Under the pieces are notes generated by a model. The model had not been told where the DNA came from. It made no database searches and saw nothing but the letters and a program-made list of their open reading frames with translations. Below are positions 18,201 to 25,378 of a DNA stretch of 64,000 nucleotides, in pieces (positions within the stretch are counted from its first letter, which is position 1; the number at the start of each line of letters is the position of its first letter). The translations under genes and the position numbers were made by a program. The stretch is from AP-15 sp963755435. Lineage in GTDB: Bacteria; Pseudomonadota; Alphaproteobacteria; ATCC43930; CGMCC-115725. The stretch covers positions 62,001 to 126,000 of the forward strand of contig CAVWJX010000002.1 in the NCBI GenBank assembly GCA_963755435.1. The letters run 5' to 3'.

Positions 18201-18775
18201 CTCGAACTTATGGATTTCTCGCCGCGATCCTCCCTTACAGCAACGCCGAGTGGGAGAAGCTTTCGATCTTTCTGAACTTTCTGACGCCGAAGCTTCCGGC
18301 GCCGGAAGAGCAAGATCTGTCGAAAGGCATCCTCGAAGCGATTGATATGGACAGCTATCGCGTTGAAGCGCAGGCAACGATGGCCATTGCGCTGCCTGAT
18401 GCGGACGCGGAAATCGGACCTGTCCCAACCGCCGGCGGTGGCGGCAAGCCAGAGCCCGAAATCGACCTGTTGAGCAACATTCTGAAAACCTTCAATGAGA
18501 TGTTTGGCAACATTGACTGGAAGGACAGGGACAAGATCGGGAAGGTCATCGCCGAAGAACTCCCGGCAAAGGTGTCGGCGGATAAGGCCTATCAGAACGC
18601 CATCAAGAATTCGGACAAACAAAATGCGCGCATCGAGCACGACAAAGCACTGGAGCGCGCCGTCATCGAGCTGCTTTCGGATCACACGGAACTGTTCAAG
18701 CAGTTCAGCGACAATCCTTCGTTTAAGAAATGGCTGTCTGAAACAATATTTTCTGCGACATATTCATCTACATGA
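15257..18775 (+). CDS. hsdR: Type I restriction endonuclease subunit HsdR with N-terminal HNH domain
   Basis: A 1172-residue protein. Residues 10-65 are an HNH nuclease with zinc cysteines C24, C27, C56 and C59 and candidate catalytic H37, N51 and H60. Residues about 70-190 are a helical region I do not recognise. From about 193 the protein is a standard HsdR: a PD-(D/E)xK nuclease with D332 and FELK (about 347-350), the SF2 motor with HSAGSGKS (about 495-502), DEAH (about 600-603), FTATP, the QTGYDEP region and QTLSRLNRAHP. It translocates DNA and cleaves unmethylated DNA. An in-frame ATG at 15833 with an exceptionally purine-rich GGAAGGGGGAAGG just upstream could also start a classical HsdR without HNH. 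The annotated start overlaps the end of hsdS. Confidence 0.93.
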   Translation: MSMSRPAIPIEIKRDVLFEARHHCAVCCTALPLEYAHVIPWSKSQDHSLENLIALCANCHERADNENWGVGYLQKYKKDPCILARGQLPPLSAEQKVLVDLIVARDPDSMNAKERLRLVSMVAAYVDVPLSHVSVAAVSPANSSRIRLELPADAASRLIEGFEKRDERLHAFLNEAGLIRVERVALEGGRVGMSHHTDTSEKGLETLIVRSLVDEAGYVAGDSKDFDRDHAVDVRNLFDFLNATQSKAIGALGIGEDGPKRLQFLHRLQGEIAKRGVIDVLRNGVKHGPGSIELFFGTPTPGNVKAEELFAANIFSVIRQLHYSKDATKLSLDVAIFINGLPVATFELKNSLTKQTVEDAIEQYKRDRDPKELLFQFGRCVVHFAVDDHEVRMCTHLKGKASWFLPFNKGWNDGAGNPPNPLGLKTDYLWKEYLTKRNLTDILENYAQVVEEVDERGKKKPPKQVFPRFHQLDVVRKLLADARAKGAGKRYLIQHSAGSGKSNSIAWLAHQLIGLETAGKTTFDSVIVVTDRRVLDKQIRDTIKQFAQVSSVVGHAEKSGDLRGFLKAGKKIIITTVQKFPFILDEIGDEHRGRTFAIIIDEAHSSQGGRTAAKMNIALAANGAEEEEETVEDAINRLMEARKVLPNASYFAFTATPKNKTLEVFGTPVPEGNKVRHVPFHSYTMKQAIQEGFILDVLKYYTPVDSYYRLMKTVEDDPTFDTEKAQKKLRKYVESHEYAIRQKAEIMIDHFHEQVIAHRKIGGSARAMVITNGIQRAIQYFHAFQTYLKERKSPYQAIVAFSGEPEYGGEKVTEATLNGFPSSQIEELIQKDPYRFLIVADKFQTGYDEPLLHTMYVDKTLAGVKAVQTLSRLNRAHPQKHDTFVLDFMNNADVIRDSFEPYYRTTILSEETDPNKLHDLKSALDGYQVYTWEQVEELLALYLGGADRDKLDPILDACVAVYKADLDEDGQVAFKGKAKAFSRTYGFLAAILPYSNAEWEKLSIFLNFLTPKLPAPEEQDLSKGILEAIDMDSYRVEAQATMAIALPDADAEIGPVPTAGGGGKPEPEIDLLSNILKTFNEMFGNIDWKDRDKIGKVIAEELPAKVSADKAYQNAIKNSDKQNARIEHDKALERAVIELLSDHTELFKQFSDNPSFKKWLSETIFSATYSST

Positions 18776-20195
18776 ATAGGCGAACCGGATAGGATTGGGG
18801 CTGGAGCTTGGGCATCCGCTTGACGATAGTGGCGAGCGTTCCGGCGAAGTTGAGGGTTACGGGCAAACGGTCGTAGGGACCGTCATTATTCCAATCCATC
18901 TTTGTGAGCGCGAGGGTTTCGCGGCAGAGATCGTCAATTCCACCGAGGCCCGCATGGCGGACGAGGAGCAACGGTTCGGGTGTGCCTTTGCCTTCCTTGT
19001 AATAGTCCTTGCCATTGGCGACGGCGGGCAGATTGCCCTGGGTCCACAACAGAGCCTCGTGCGATCCGAGCTGGAACGTCGTGCCCCGTCGACATGGGTA
19101 GCCATGAGGGCGCTGCGGTCCCGCGATGAGCACACCGCGCCAGCCGCAGCTCTGCTGCACATGGACCAACTCGATAGAATCAGCGTTCGGGAGGGCGTCG
19201 AAAACGCCCTCGACCTCATCCGGCCGAAACTCCGTATTCTTGTGGACTACGACGCGTCGGGGCGGGTCACCCGAATGCTTTCGCTGATAGATGGCGAGGC
19301 TGCGCGCCATCACCTTCAGCATCTGGTCGCGGCGGAGAAACGGATTTTTGCCGAGCATATGGACACCGTCTGCCTCATAAGCCACGAATTCGAGGCCCGA
19401 ACCCTCGGCATCGAAAACCTGGCTGCAGCAGATAGCGAAGCGCTGGGCTGCCTCGTCGCCGGCGCGCAGCGCATAGTCGATACCGATGAAAGCCGTGCCG
19501 GGTTCGACTTCAGCAAGAACCCACGGTGTACCTCCTGCCTTCGTGTAAAGAGCGATGCCGAGACGCCAAGCGACGCTGCATCTGCAATGATAGTTCAGAG
19601 CGCTGTCCTCACGCAGGAACTGCACGCATATACCCTCGGAGGCGGCGTAAGCCTTCACATAGTCATGGAGGTCGAAATCGTCCCCGGCAGGCCCGCGAAA
19701 GGCCGGCGACCAGCTCTCCTTGAGCAGGATGACGACGATGTCGAAGCTGTCGCGCGCATTGCGCAGCGCGAAGAGAGCGCGCGTCAGCGCGTCAGCTAGC
19801 ACGATATGGGGCGCAGCGGCGGCTTCGATCTGACGGTCGAGGTCCGACGATAGGACAATTCGGCTCGCTGGGCCGCCGCGCGTGAACCTCACTCCGAAAA
19901 CCTTTTCGAAGCCGGGGAAAGCCGGAAGATACTGTCTGCGTTCGCGGGGCTTGTGCTCTTGGTCCAATTCACGCATTTGGCGGACCAGCGACTCTTCGAG
20001 GCTGATCGGCACGACCATTCCGACCCGGATGGGATTGGCGACCGGCGACAGCTTGCCCTGGCTGTACGGTCCGAAGCGAATGAGCCCCTCCATGGGATGA
20101 ATGTCGACGTCCCGCGCATCATTCGACCCGAAGCGCAGTTGCGGCTCTGGCAGCACGATGTGGCCGGGAAGGCGGAACGGCTGGGCGGCGCTCAC
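18768..20195 (-). CDS. Short prokaryotic Argonaute (MID-PIWI, catalytically inactive) of a SPARSA-type system
   Basis: A 475-residue protein that matches short pAgo in length and layout: an N-terminal strand segment (LPEPQLRFG), a MID region, then a PIWI fold with FDIVVILLKES, AWRLGIALYTKAGGTPW, FIGIDYALR and a terminal LTLNFAGTLATIVKR. The full DEDX slicer set is absent; for example VHKNTEF stands where the third acidic residue would be, so it should be a guide-RNA sensor rather than a nuclease. In SPARSA systems it forms a complex with a SIR2-APAZ partner and triggers NAD+ depletion on sensing foreign DNA. I start it at GTG 20195, whose GTGA overlaps the SIR2-APAZ stop. Its 3' end overlaps hsdR convergently by 8 bp. 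Confidence 0.82.
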   Translation of the reverse strand: MSAAQPFRLPGHIVLPEPQLRFGSNDARDVDIHPMEGLIRFGPYSQGKLSPVANPIRVGMVVPISLEESLVRQMRELDQEHKPRERRQYLPAFPGFEKVFGVRFTRGGPASRIVLSSDLDRQIEAAAAPHIVLADALTRALFALRNARDSFDIVVILLKESWSPAFRGPAGDDFDLHDYVKAYAASEGICVQFLREDSALNYHCRCSVAWRLGIALYTKAGGTPWVLAEVEPGTAFIGIDYALRAGDEAAQRFAICCSQVFDAEGSGLEFVAYEADGVHMLGKNPFLRRDQMLKVMARSLAIYQRKHSGDPPRRVVVHKNTEFRPDEVEGVFDALPNADSIELVHVQQSCGWRGVLIAGPQRPHGYPCRRGTTFQLGSHEALLWTQGNLPAVANGKDYYKEGKGTPEPLLLVRHAGLGGIDDLCRETLALTKMDWNNDGPYDRLPVTLNFAGTLATIVKRMPKLQPQSYPVRLFM

Positions 20196-21297
20196 GGCTT
20201 GCCAATCCCGCTGAACGCCGAAGTGCGAAGGATCTCGAATTCTGCGTCGATCCCGTCGGCAATGCCGAACGCTTTGAGACGTACCCTCTGCTCGCATCCG
20301 ACAATGAGGCTTATCCAGCCATCGAGTAGAGCATTGGCGAATCGGTTATGGCGGCGCGCACGTCGTTCCCGCACGAACTCGCGGGTCAACTCGACGATCT
20401 CGTCCGGAGCGTCGGTCGGGAGCTCGGTGGTGATTGTGGGCTCGATCAGAAGCCATAACTGCTCAAGCCGGTAATCGACCCGGAGACCGCACGCCTCGCT
20501 CCAGGGAATGTCGGTCTTTGGCACCACACCCGCTACCCGGTCCACGGGCTTGACAGTGTCGGTGTTGAAGATCGAGGCCTGCACTTGATCCCCCTCCGGC
20601 CGCAATCTGGCGCGGCTATACCGGCGCTCTAGCGTCAAGCCGGGCCGACCGGCAAGCGCTCGGAACAGCGCATCGCGGATGAGCGCGCGCTCGCCTCCCT
20701 CCTTGACGAGCTTTCTCGAGGAGAGCGGGTGCTGGTCGAAAGCCTTGATGCCGAAAGGCTCGAAAGCGGCACGGATGTCGCCGTCGCGGCCGAAGGCCAG
20801 GACGCCGTCCCGGACGCGGTGTGCGATGACGTCGACACCGGCCTTGGCGAGTGCCTCGTCAATCTCTTTGTCGCCGCCGATCGCGCAATCGACGATCCGG
20901 CAGAGCGAGGGACGCGAGGTGACCGCAAGCGCGTTCATTCGAATGGCCGGCACCGGCCCCGTGCTCGTCCGCGGCGTAGCCGTGGCGAGCCGCGGACGAG
21001 AGGCCCCGGAAAGGCTGGCGAGCTTGTCGGCTGTCTGTGGGAGGTATCGGAGAAGATCAGAGAAGAGTTCGTCGAAGGATTCTGCCTCCACGAGATGGGC
21101 ATCGATACGGAGAGCGCGGGCACGGGCGATCAGCGAAGTGATCGCTGAATAGGGCTCGTCCTGGCCGCGCTTGAACCAAAACAAGCCCCCCGGGAAGCCG
21201 CGCCCCTCGTCCAGCGCTTCCTCCAGCGCTGCCATGATCGAGGCGTCACGCCCACTGTAGCCGATGACGGCCAAGCCTTGCCGGCGGCAGCAGTCAA
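20192..21297 (-). pseudogene. SIR2-APAZ gene, 3' segment (separated by IS21-family insertion)
   Basis: Encodes the C-terminal part of SIR2 and the whole APAZ domain. The SIR2 part shows LAVIGYSGRDASIM (the conserved C-terminal NAD-site loop) and LFWFKRG with ESFDELFSDLL. The APAZ part follows for about 260 residues and is the Argonaute-binding domain, ending 4 bp into the pAgo gene. The frame upstream of the GYSGRD region is cut by the transposon end at 21303. Joining it to 23655-24363 without the insertion and one target copy gives a continuous 604-codon frame (LVDCCRRQGLAVIGYSGRD across the junction). As it stands only this fragment could be expressed, from an internal TTG or transposon-derived start, and it lacks the NADase residues. 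Confidence 0.85.
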
Positions 21298-21302
21298 CCA
21301 GG
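21298..21302. repeat. Target site duplication, left copy (CCAGG)
   Basis: CCAGG directly abuts the IS end at 21303. The identical pentamer flanks the other end at 23655-23659. Five bases fits the IS21 family. Confidence 0.85.
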
Positions 21303-21331
21303 TGTCAACCGACATGCGGAACTGGACCCTT
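21303..21331. repeat. IS21-family terminal inverted repeat (left)
   Basis: 29-bp end beginning TGTCAACCGACA and containing GGAACTGGACCC; pairs with 23626-23654 at 22 of 29 positions. Confidence 0.85.
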
Positions 21332-21503
21332 TTCGACATTAAGAACGGGACCCCCGGTTGTCGCTTTGTTGCCCCAAGCTCGATGCCGGGTGGCTTGTCC
21401 AGGTAGTGCATAGGAGGGACCCGCGCGCCCGCGACGCGACCGCCACGAGTCCGGCGGCGCGGCGCGTGGGAGGTCCCTGTGCACCCACCTGGGCAAGCCG
21501 TGC

Positions 21504-22289
21504 TCACGCCGGTGCTGCCGCGTTCTCGACCGCGGGGGCTTTCAGCAGCCCGGAGCGGCGCTTTTCGCGCAGCCGGTAGCTGTCGCCGCGAATGGTGAGG
21601 ACGTGACTGTGGTGCAGCAACCGGTCGAGGATCGCGGTCGCCACCACGGCGTCGCCGAACACCGTGCCCCACTCGCTGACTGCGCGGTTGGAGGTGATCA
21701 GCATGCTGCCGCGCTCATAGCGGCGCGACACCAGCTGGAAGAACAGATGTGCGGCATTGGGCTCGAACGGCAGATAACCGAGTTCGTCGATGATCAAGAG
21801 CTTCGGCTTGCCGAAGTGGGTGAGCCGGTCCTCGAGCCTGCCTTCGCTATGCGCCTTGGCGAGCTGCGCCACCAGGGTCGGTGCCGGCACGAACAGCACC
21901 GAATAGCCGGTCAGGATCGCCTGGCGGCCGATCGCCACCGCGAGATGCGTCTTGCCGACGCCGGGCGGCCCCATCAGCATCACCACCTCGGCATTGGCGA
22001 TAAAGCGGCCGCCGGCGATCTCACGGATCTGCTTCTTGTCGATCGATGGCTGGGCGGCGAAGTCGAAGCCGTCGAGATCGCGCACAAACGGGAAGTGCGC
22101 CAGCCCGATGCTCATCTCGATGCGGCGCTCGTCCTTGCGGGCGATCTCGCGCTCGCAGAACAACGACAGCGCCTCGCGAATGGTCAGCTCGCGCCGTGCC
22201 GCTTCGTCAACCAGGCTGTCGATCTGATCGCGGATCGCGGTCAGCTTGAGCCGGTTCAGCATGTCGACCAGGTGATCGTGCTCCATCAC
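21504..22289 (-). CDS. istB: IstB-family AAA+ ATPase of IS21-type element
   Basis: A 261-residue DnaA/DnaC-like AAA+ protein with an N-terminal IstB helical domain, Walker A GPPGVGKTH and Walker B LLIIDELGYL, then the SNR sensor segment (LITSNRAVSEWG). IstB binds target DNA and recruits and stimulates the IstA transposase. It is the second gene of the istAB operon; its ATG overlaps the istA stop by 4 bp. Length and motifs are normal. Confidence 0.95.
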   Translation of the reverse strand: MMEHDHLVDMLNRLKLTAIRDQIDSLVDEAARRELTIREALSLFCEREIARKDERRIEMSIGLAHFPFVRDLDGFDFAAQPSIDKKQIREIAGGRFIANAEVVMLMGPPGVGKTHLAVAIGRQAILTGYSVLFVPAPTLVAQLAKAHSEGRLEDRLTHFGKPKLLIIDELGYLPFEPNAAHLFFQLVSRRYERGSMLITSNRAVSEWGTVFGDAVVATAILDRLLHHSHVLTIRGDSYRLREKRRSGLLKAPAVENAAAPA

Positions 22290-23581
22290 CAGCGCCCTCC
22301 GACCAGCCGCTCGTATTCGAGCAGCGGACGCAGCAGCTCGGAGTCGGCGATATCGCCGGCAGGCTCAGGAAGCACCGCCGCCGGCGCGCGGAAGCCGACG
22401 ACGCCTTCAAAGTGGAGCGGGTCGATCAGCCGCTCGAACCGGCCGGTGCAGCGCCGATGCACGGCCACCTCGCGGCCGGCATGGCTGACGCGCAATTGGC
22501 CGCCGGCGAGGATGACGCACACCGTTTCGCCGATCAGCCGCCACGGCACCGAATAGGCGTTGCCGTCGACCTCGATGGCGCAATCGGCCTGCACCTTGCG
22601 CACCAGCTCGCGGCTGACCGCGAAGGGCGGGACGCCGGTAATCGGCCGCAACGCATCAGCCTCGGCCCGCCGGAAGCGCTCGATCGGCACTTCGCCGGTG
22701 GTGCCGTGCACTCGCTGATCGGCGATGTCGCGCGTCCACCCGTCAAGATGCGCCTCAAACGCCGACCAGCTGTCAAAGCACCGGCCGGCAACCGCATTCT
22801 TCTTGACGTAGCCGACGCCGCGCTCGTCCTTGCCCTTGGTGCGCGCCCGGTATGGCGCGCACGCCCGCGGCCGAAACCGCCAATGCCGGGCGAAGGCATG
22901 CAGCCGAGCGTTGAACTCGACCTCGCGGGTCGCGCGGTCGTGCCGCACGACCAGACCGCGGTCGTTGTCGAACAGCACCTCCTCGGTGACCCCGCCGAAG
23001 TGACGGAACGCGCCCTCCAGCCCGGCAAACCAGCTCTCCTGGCGCTCGTTGCGAAAGGCCCGAACGTACAGCCGCCGCGAATAGCCGAGCGTGGCGACGA
23101 ACAGGTACACCTTGACGCTCTCACCGCCGATCAGCGCCCGGCGCTCACCGAAATCGATCTGCAACTGCTTGCCCGGCGGCGTCTCGAAGCGAACCGTCGC
23201 CCGCGCTTCCGCCGCCAGCTCCCGCCGCAGCGGCATCACCTCGCGCTCGACCGTGCGCAGGCTGAGCTTGATGCTCTTCTCGGCAAGAAGCTCCTGGCGA
23301 ACCACGTCGGCATTCCCGGCATGGCGGCGAAAACGCTCCGCCACCCAATCCTCAAGCCCGGCCAATGCGCGCGGCCGGTGGCCGCCGCGATACGGCACCC
23401 AGCCGCCCTGCGCCACATAATGCCGAACCGTCATGTGGCTGCAGCCCAGCTCTTTCGCGATCCGCTTGATGCCCCACCCCAGCCCCTTCAACCGCAGCAT
23501 CGCCGCCACCTCCTCCGGCGTCTGCATCACCTCCCTCCGCGGCAAATCCCCCCGCGAATGAGGCTGCACCAATTCTTCCAT
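22286..23581 (-). CDS. istA: IS21-family transposase IstA
   Basis: A 431-residue DDE transposase. It has N-terminal helix-turn-helix segments (GIKRIAKELGCSHMTVRHYV), the catalytic triad in QIDFGE, VLFDNDRG and KGKDERGVGYVKKN, and a C-terminal beta-barrel region (AYSVPWRLIG). It starts at ATG 23581 behind GAGGAGGGG, about 70 bp inside the transposon end. It cuts and joins the IS ends together with IstB. No disruption is visible. Confidence 0.95.
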   Translation of the reverse strand: MEELVQPHSRGDLPRREVMQTPEEVAAMLRLKGLGWGIKRIAKELGCSHMTVRHYVAQGGWVPYRGGHRPRALAGLEDWVAERFRRHAGNADVVRQELLAEKSIKLSLRTVEREVMPLRRELAAEARATVRFETPPGKQLQIDFGERRALIGGESVKVYLFVATLGYSRRLYVRAFRNERQESWFAGLEGAFRHFGGVTEEVLFDNDRGLVVRHDRATREVEFNARLHAFARHWRFRPRACAPYRARTKGKDERGVGYVKKNAVAGRCFDSWSAFEAHLDGWTRDIADQRVHGTTGEVPIERFRRAEADALRPITGVPPFAVSRELVRKVQADCAIEVDGNAYSVPWRLIGETVCVILAGGQLRVSHAGREVAVHRRCTGRFERLIDPLHFEGVVGFRAPAAVLPEPAGDIADSELLRPLLEYERLVGGRW

Positions 23582-23625
23582 CCGACCCCCCTCCTCAGTA
23601 AGGGGGTCCAGTTCCGATTGTCGTC

Positions 23626-23654
23626 AGGGGTCCAGTTTCATCTGTCGCCTGACA
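23626..23654. repeat. IS21-family terminal inverted repeat (right)
   Basis: On the minus strand begins TGTCAGGCGACAGATG and contains AAACTGGACCCC; counterpart of 21303-21331. Confidence 0.85.
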
Positions 23655-23659
23655 CCAGG
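23655..23659. repeat. Target site duplication, right copy (CCAGG)
   Basis: Identical to 21298-21302. It lies inside the SIR2 coding sequence (codons for SL in MRRSLV). Confidence 0.85.
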
Positions 23660-24363
23660 CTGCGCCGCATCTCCGCATCCTGCTGGCGAAGCTCCGCGTC
23701 GGTATTCTTAAGCGCGTCGGAATGATAGTCGCCGTGAAGCTTGCTGTAGACGGGCCACCGATTTTCATCAACAGCGCGCCGGATCTTCTCGGGTTCCTTC
23801 AAGTCAGCAACGACCAGCCGACCCGTCCCGCCCAGGCGTTCGGCGGAAGCGTCCTCAACGGTGCGATCGAAATTCGTGGTCCAGATGATTCGGCAGAGAT
23901 CTTCCAGCATGAGGAGTGCGAGGGCGTGATGGCCGAAGGACGGTTTGCCGCGCGCAATCAGTTCGTCGAGATAGGCGCGGCGGTCGCGCGGCGCATGGTA
24001 GGTTGCCTCGAAATAGGCGGAATATTCTGTCTCGGAACCGGCGGGTGGGAATCCGCCTAACCCATCGAAATGGGCCTGGAGCTTCCGCTGCACGGCGGGC
24101 TCGCCGATGTCGGTAATTGCCGAAGGCGGCAATTTCTTCTGCGAGCGGTAGAGCCTCTGCTTGAAGTCCCAGATCATGTCGCCGGCGGTCTTGATCCCCG
24201 CGGAACGTGACGCGCCGGCGCCGAGAAACCACATGATCTGCGCCGCACGAAGCTGAAAGAGACGAAGGAAGGCCGGCGTGTCGAGAGGCGGCAGTGGCCG
24301 AATGTCCGCCGCCGCCTCGAGGCCGAGGTGCGCGGATGATTCAGTCCGTGCGCCATTAGGCAC
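23655..24363 (-). pseudogene. SIR2-APAZ gene, 5' segment (SIR2 NADase part, truncated by IS)
   Basis: Encodes the first about 236 residues of the SIR2-APAZ effector: WFLGAGASRSAGIKTAGDMI (NAD-binding Gly loop), IIWTTNFDRTVEDA and YSKLHGDYHSD with the catalytic His. After the insertion point the frame adds only a few transposon codons (SGDR) and stops at 23638. In intact SPARSA the SIR2 domain hydrolyses NAD+ when the partner pAgo binds target DNA, killing the infected cell. The start is probably GTG 24363; no ribosome site is clear. The truncated product would lack the C-terminal part of the SIR2 fold and the APAZ domain, so I expect it to be inactive. Confidence 0.85.
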
Positions 24364-24463
24364 GTCTATGGGACGGGCCAGGCTAATGGCGATATCCTCG
24401 GGCGGAATACGGACGAAATACTGTGGTGTTTGGAGATAATCTCAGAGACGCTGCAACCATGGC

Positions 24464-25378
24464 TTGAGGGTTTATCGTTCGCGGCAAGTGACGGAAAATC
24501 CGACGACTGAGCCGGCGGGAGCAGACGGGGGCGACTTGAACGAGGGAGCGCAACGGCAAGCGACCGCGAGCTTCGACACGGCCGACGATCTCCTGTGGCA
24601 GGCGGTCGCTGGCCGACTGCCGAAGCTTGGACCGATCACGCTCGCTCGGTCGGGACGTATCGGGCCGCTGGTTGAACTCGCGATGGCGACCACTGCTCTC
24701 CCGGAGGCTTACCGCGGCGTCGTGGTCGAAGCACCGGTCTTCCACCAGGTCGAACGCGCGCTCAGGGATGGATCGATCAGTGGCGCTGGCGCACGTGAGC
24801 GCGCCGGGGTGTTTCCCCTGTCCCGGGTGAACCCTGGCGGAGGGGATGCGGAACGGCTTGCTTGGGAGCAATGGTCGAAGCACGCTGAGAACGCCGCGGT
24901 TGCAGCCGGGCTGACGAGAGGGCTCGTCGGAGGATTGATGGGTGCGCTCGGCGAGCTGCAGGACAATGTGTTTGAGCACAGCGGCCGACCGGAAAGCGGC
25001 GTTGTCGTATATGCCGCGAACAACGGCGCCTTCGAGTTCGTCGTTGCTGACGCTGGGCGAGGTGTGCTTGCGAGCCTGCGCGAGAATCCTGAATTTTCGC
25101 TTCTTCCAGATTCCGGAGCGGCATTGCGTGTTGCCGTGTCTGATGGGGCGTCGCGGCACGCGCGCAGCACAGGCCACGGCTATGGTATCGGACAGCTTTT
25201 TCGGGCACTCGCTCATGACGCCGCCGAGCTAAGGTTTCGCAGTGGTGATCATGCCATGCGGCTCTGGGGCGACGCCCCGAGCCTCATCGGACAGGTGGAG
25301 TTGGCGCAGAAGGCTTGGCTGGACGGGCTCACCATCACGGTACGCTGTGCGCCAGGTGCGCCGCGTCGGCAGCCATAG
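24464..25378 (+). CDS. GHKL (HATPase) domain protein, anti-sigma/sensor-kinase-like ATPase
   Basis: A protein of up to 304 residues with a histidine-kinase-like ATPase fold in its second half: N box GELQDNVFEHS (about 160-172), G1 box VADAGRGV (about 194-201) and G2 box GHGYGIGQLF (about 235-245). There is no phospho-acceptor or membrane domain, so it is closer to RsbW-type regulators than to sensor kinases. The N-terminal 150 residues are unassigned. The start is uncertain (TTG 24464 or GTG 24488). It is convergent with the STAS-like operon to its right and overlaps the end of the DUF4417-like gene by 150 bp on opposite strands. GHKL ATPases often pair with STAS proteins in partner switching, and I infer that here. 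Confidence 0.75.
   Translation: MRVYRSRQVTENPTTEPAGADGGDLNEGAQRQATASFDTADDLLWQAVAGRLPKLGPITLARSGRIGPLVELAMATTALPEAYRGVVVEAPVFHQVERALRDGSISGAGARERAGVFPLSRVNPGGGDAERLAWEQWSKHAENAAVAAGLTRGLVGGLMGALGELQDNVFEHSGRPESGVVVYAANNGAFEFVVADAGRGVLASLRENPEFSLLPDSGAALRVAVSDGASRHARSTGHGYGIGQLFRALAHDAAELRFRSGDHAMRLWGDAPSLIGQVELAQKAWLDGLTITVRCAPGAPRRQP

Larger units (their letters stand above)
21303..23654 (-). mobile_element. IS21-family insertion sequence, complete, 2352 bp
   Basis: Bounded by imperfect terminal inverted repeats that begin TGTCA at both ends (TGTCAACCGACATGCGG at 21303 and TGTCAGGCGACAGATGA on the other strand from 23654). They match at 22 of the first 29 positions and share AACTGGACCC. A second copy of the AACTGGACCC block lies just inside the right end, as is usual for IS21 relatives with multiple terminal repeats. 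It holds istA and istB and is flanked by the 5-bp duplication CCAGG. Both genes look intact, so it may be active. It splits the SIR2-APAZ gene. Confidence 0.95.

Noticed and set aside
18795..19799. Plus-strand 334-codon frame antisense to the Argonaute gene
   Set aside because: No domain, no start signal; shadow of the pAgo frame.
20196..20297. N-terminal extension of the Argonaute protein
   Set aside because: Overlaps the SIR2-APAZ end in another frame; the GTGA overlap at 20192-20195 is the natural start.
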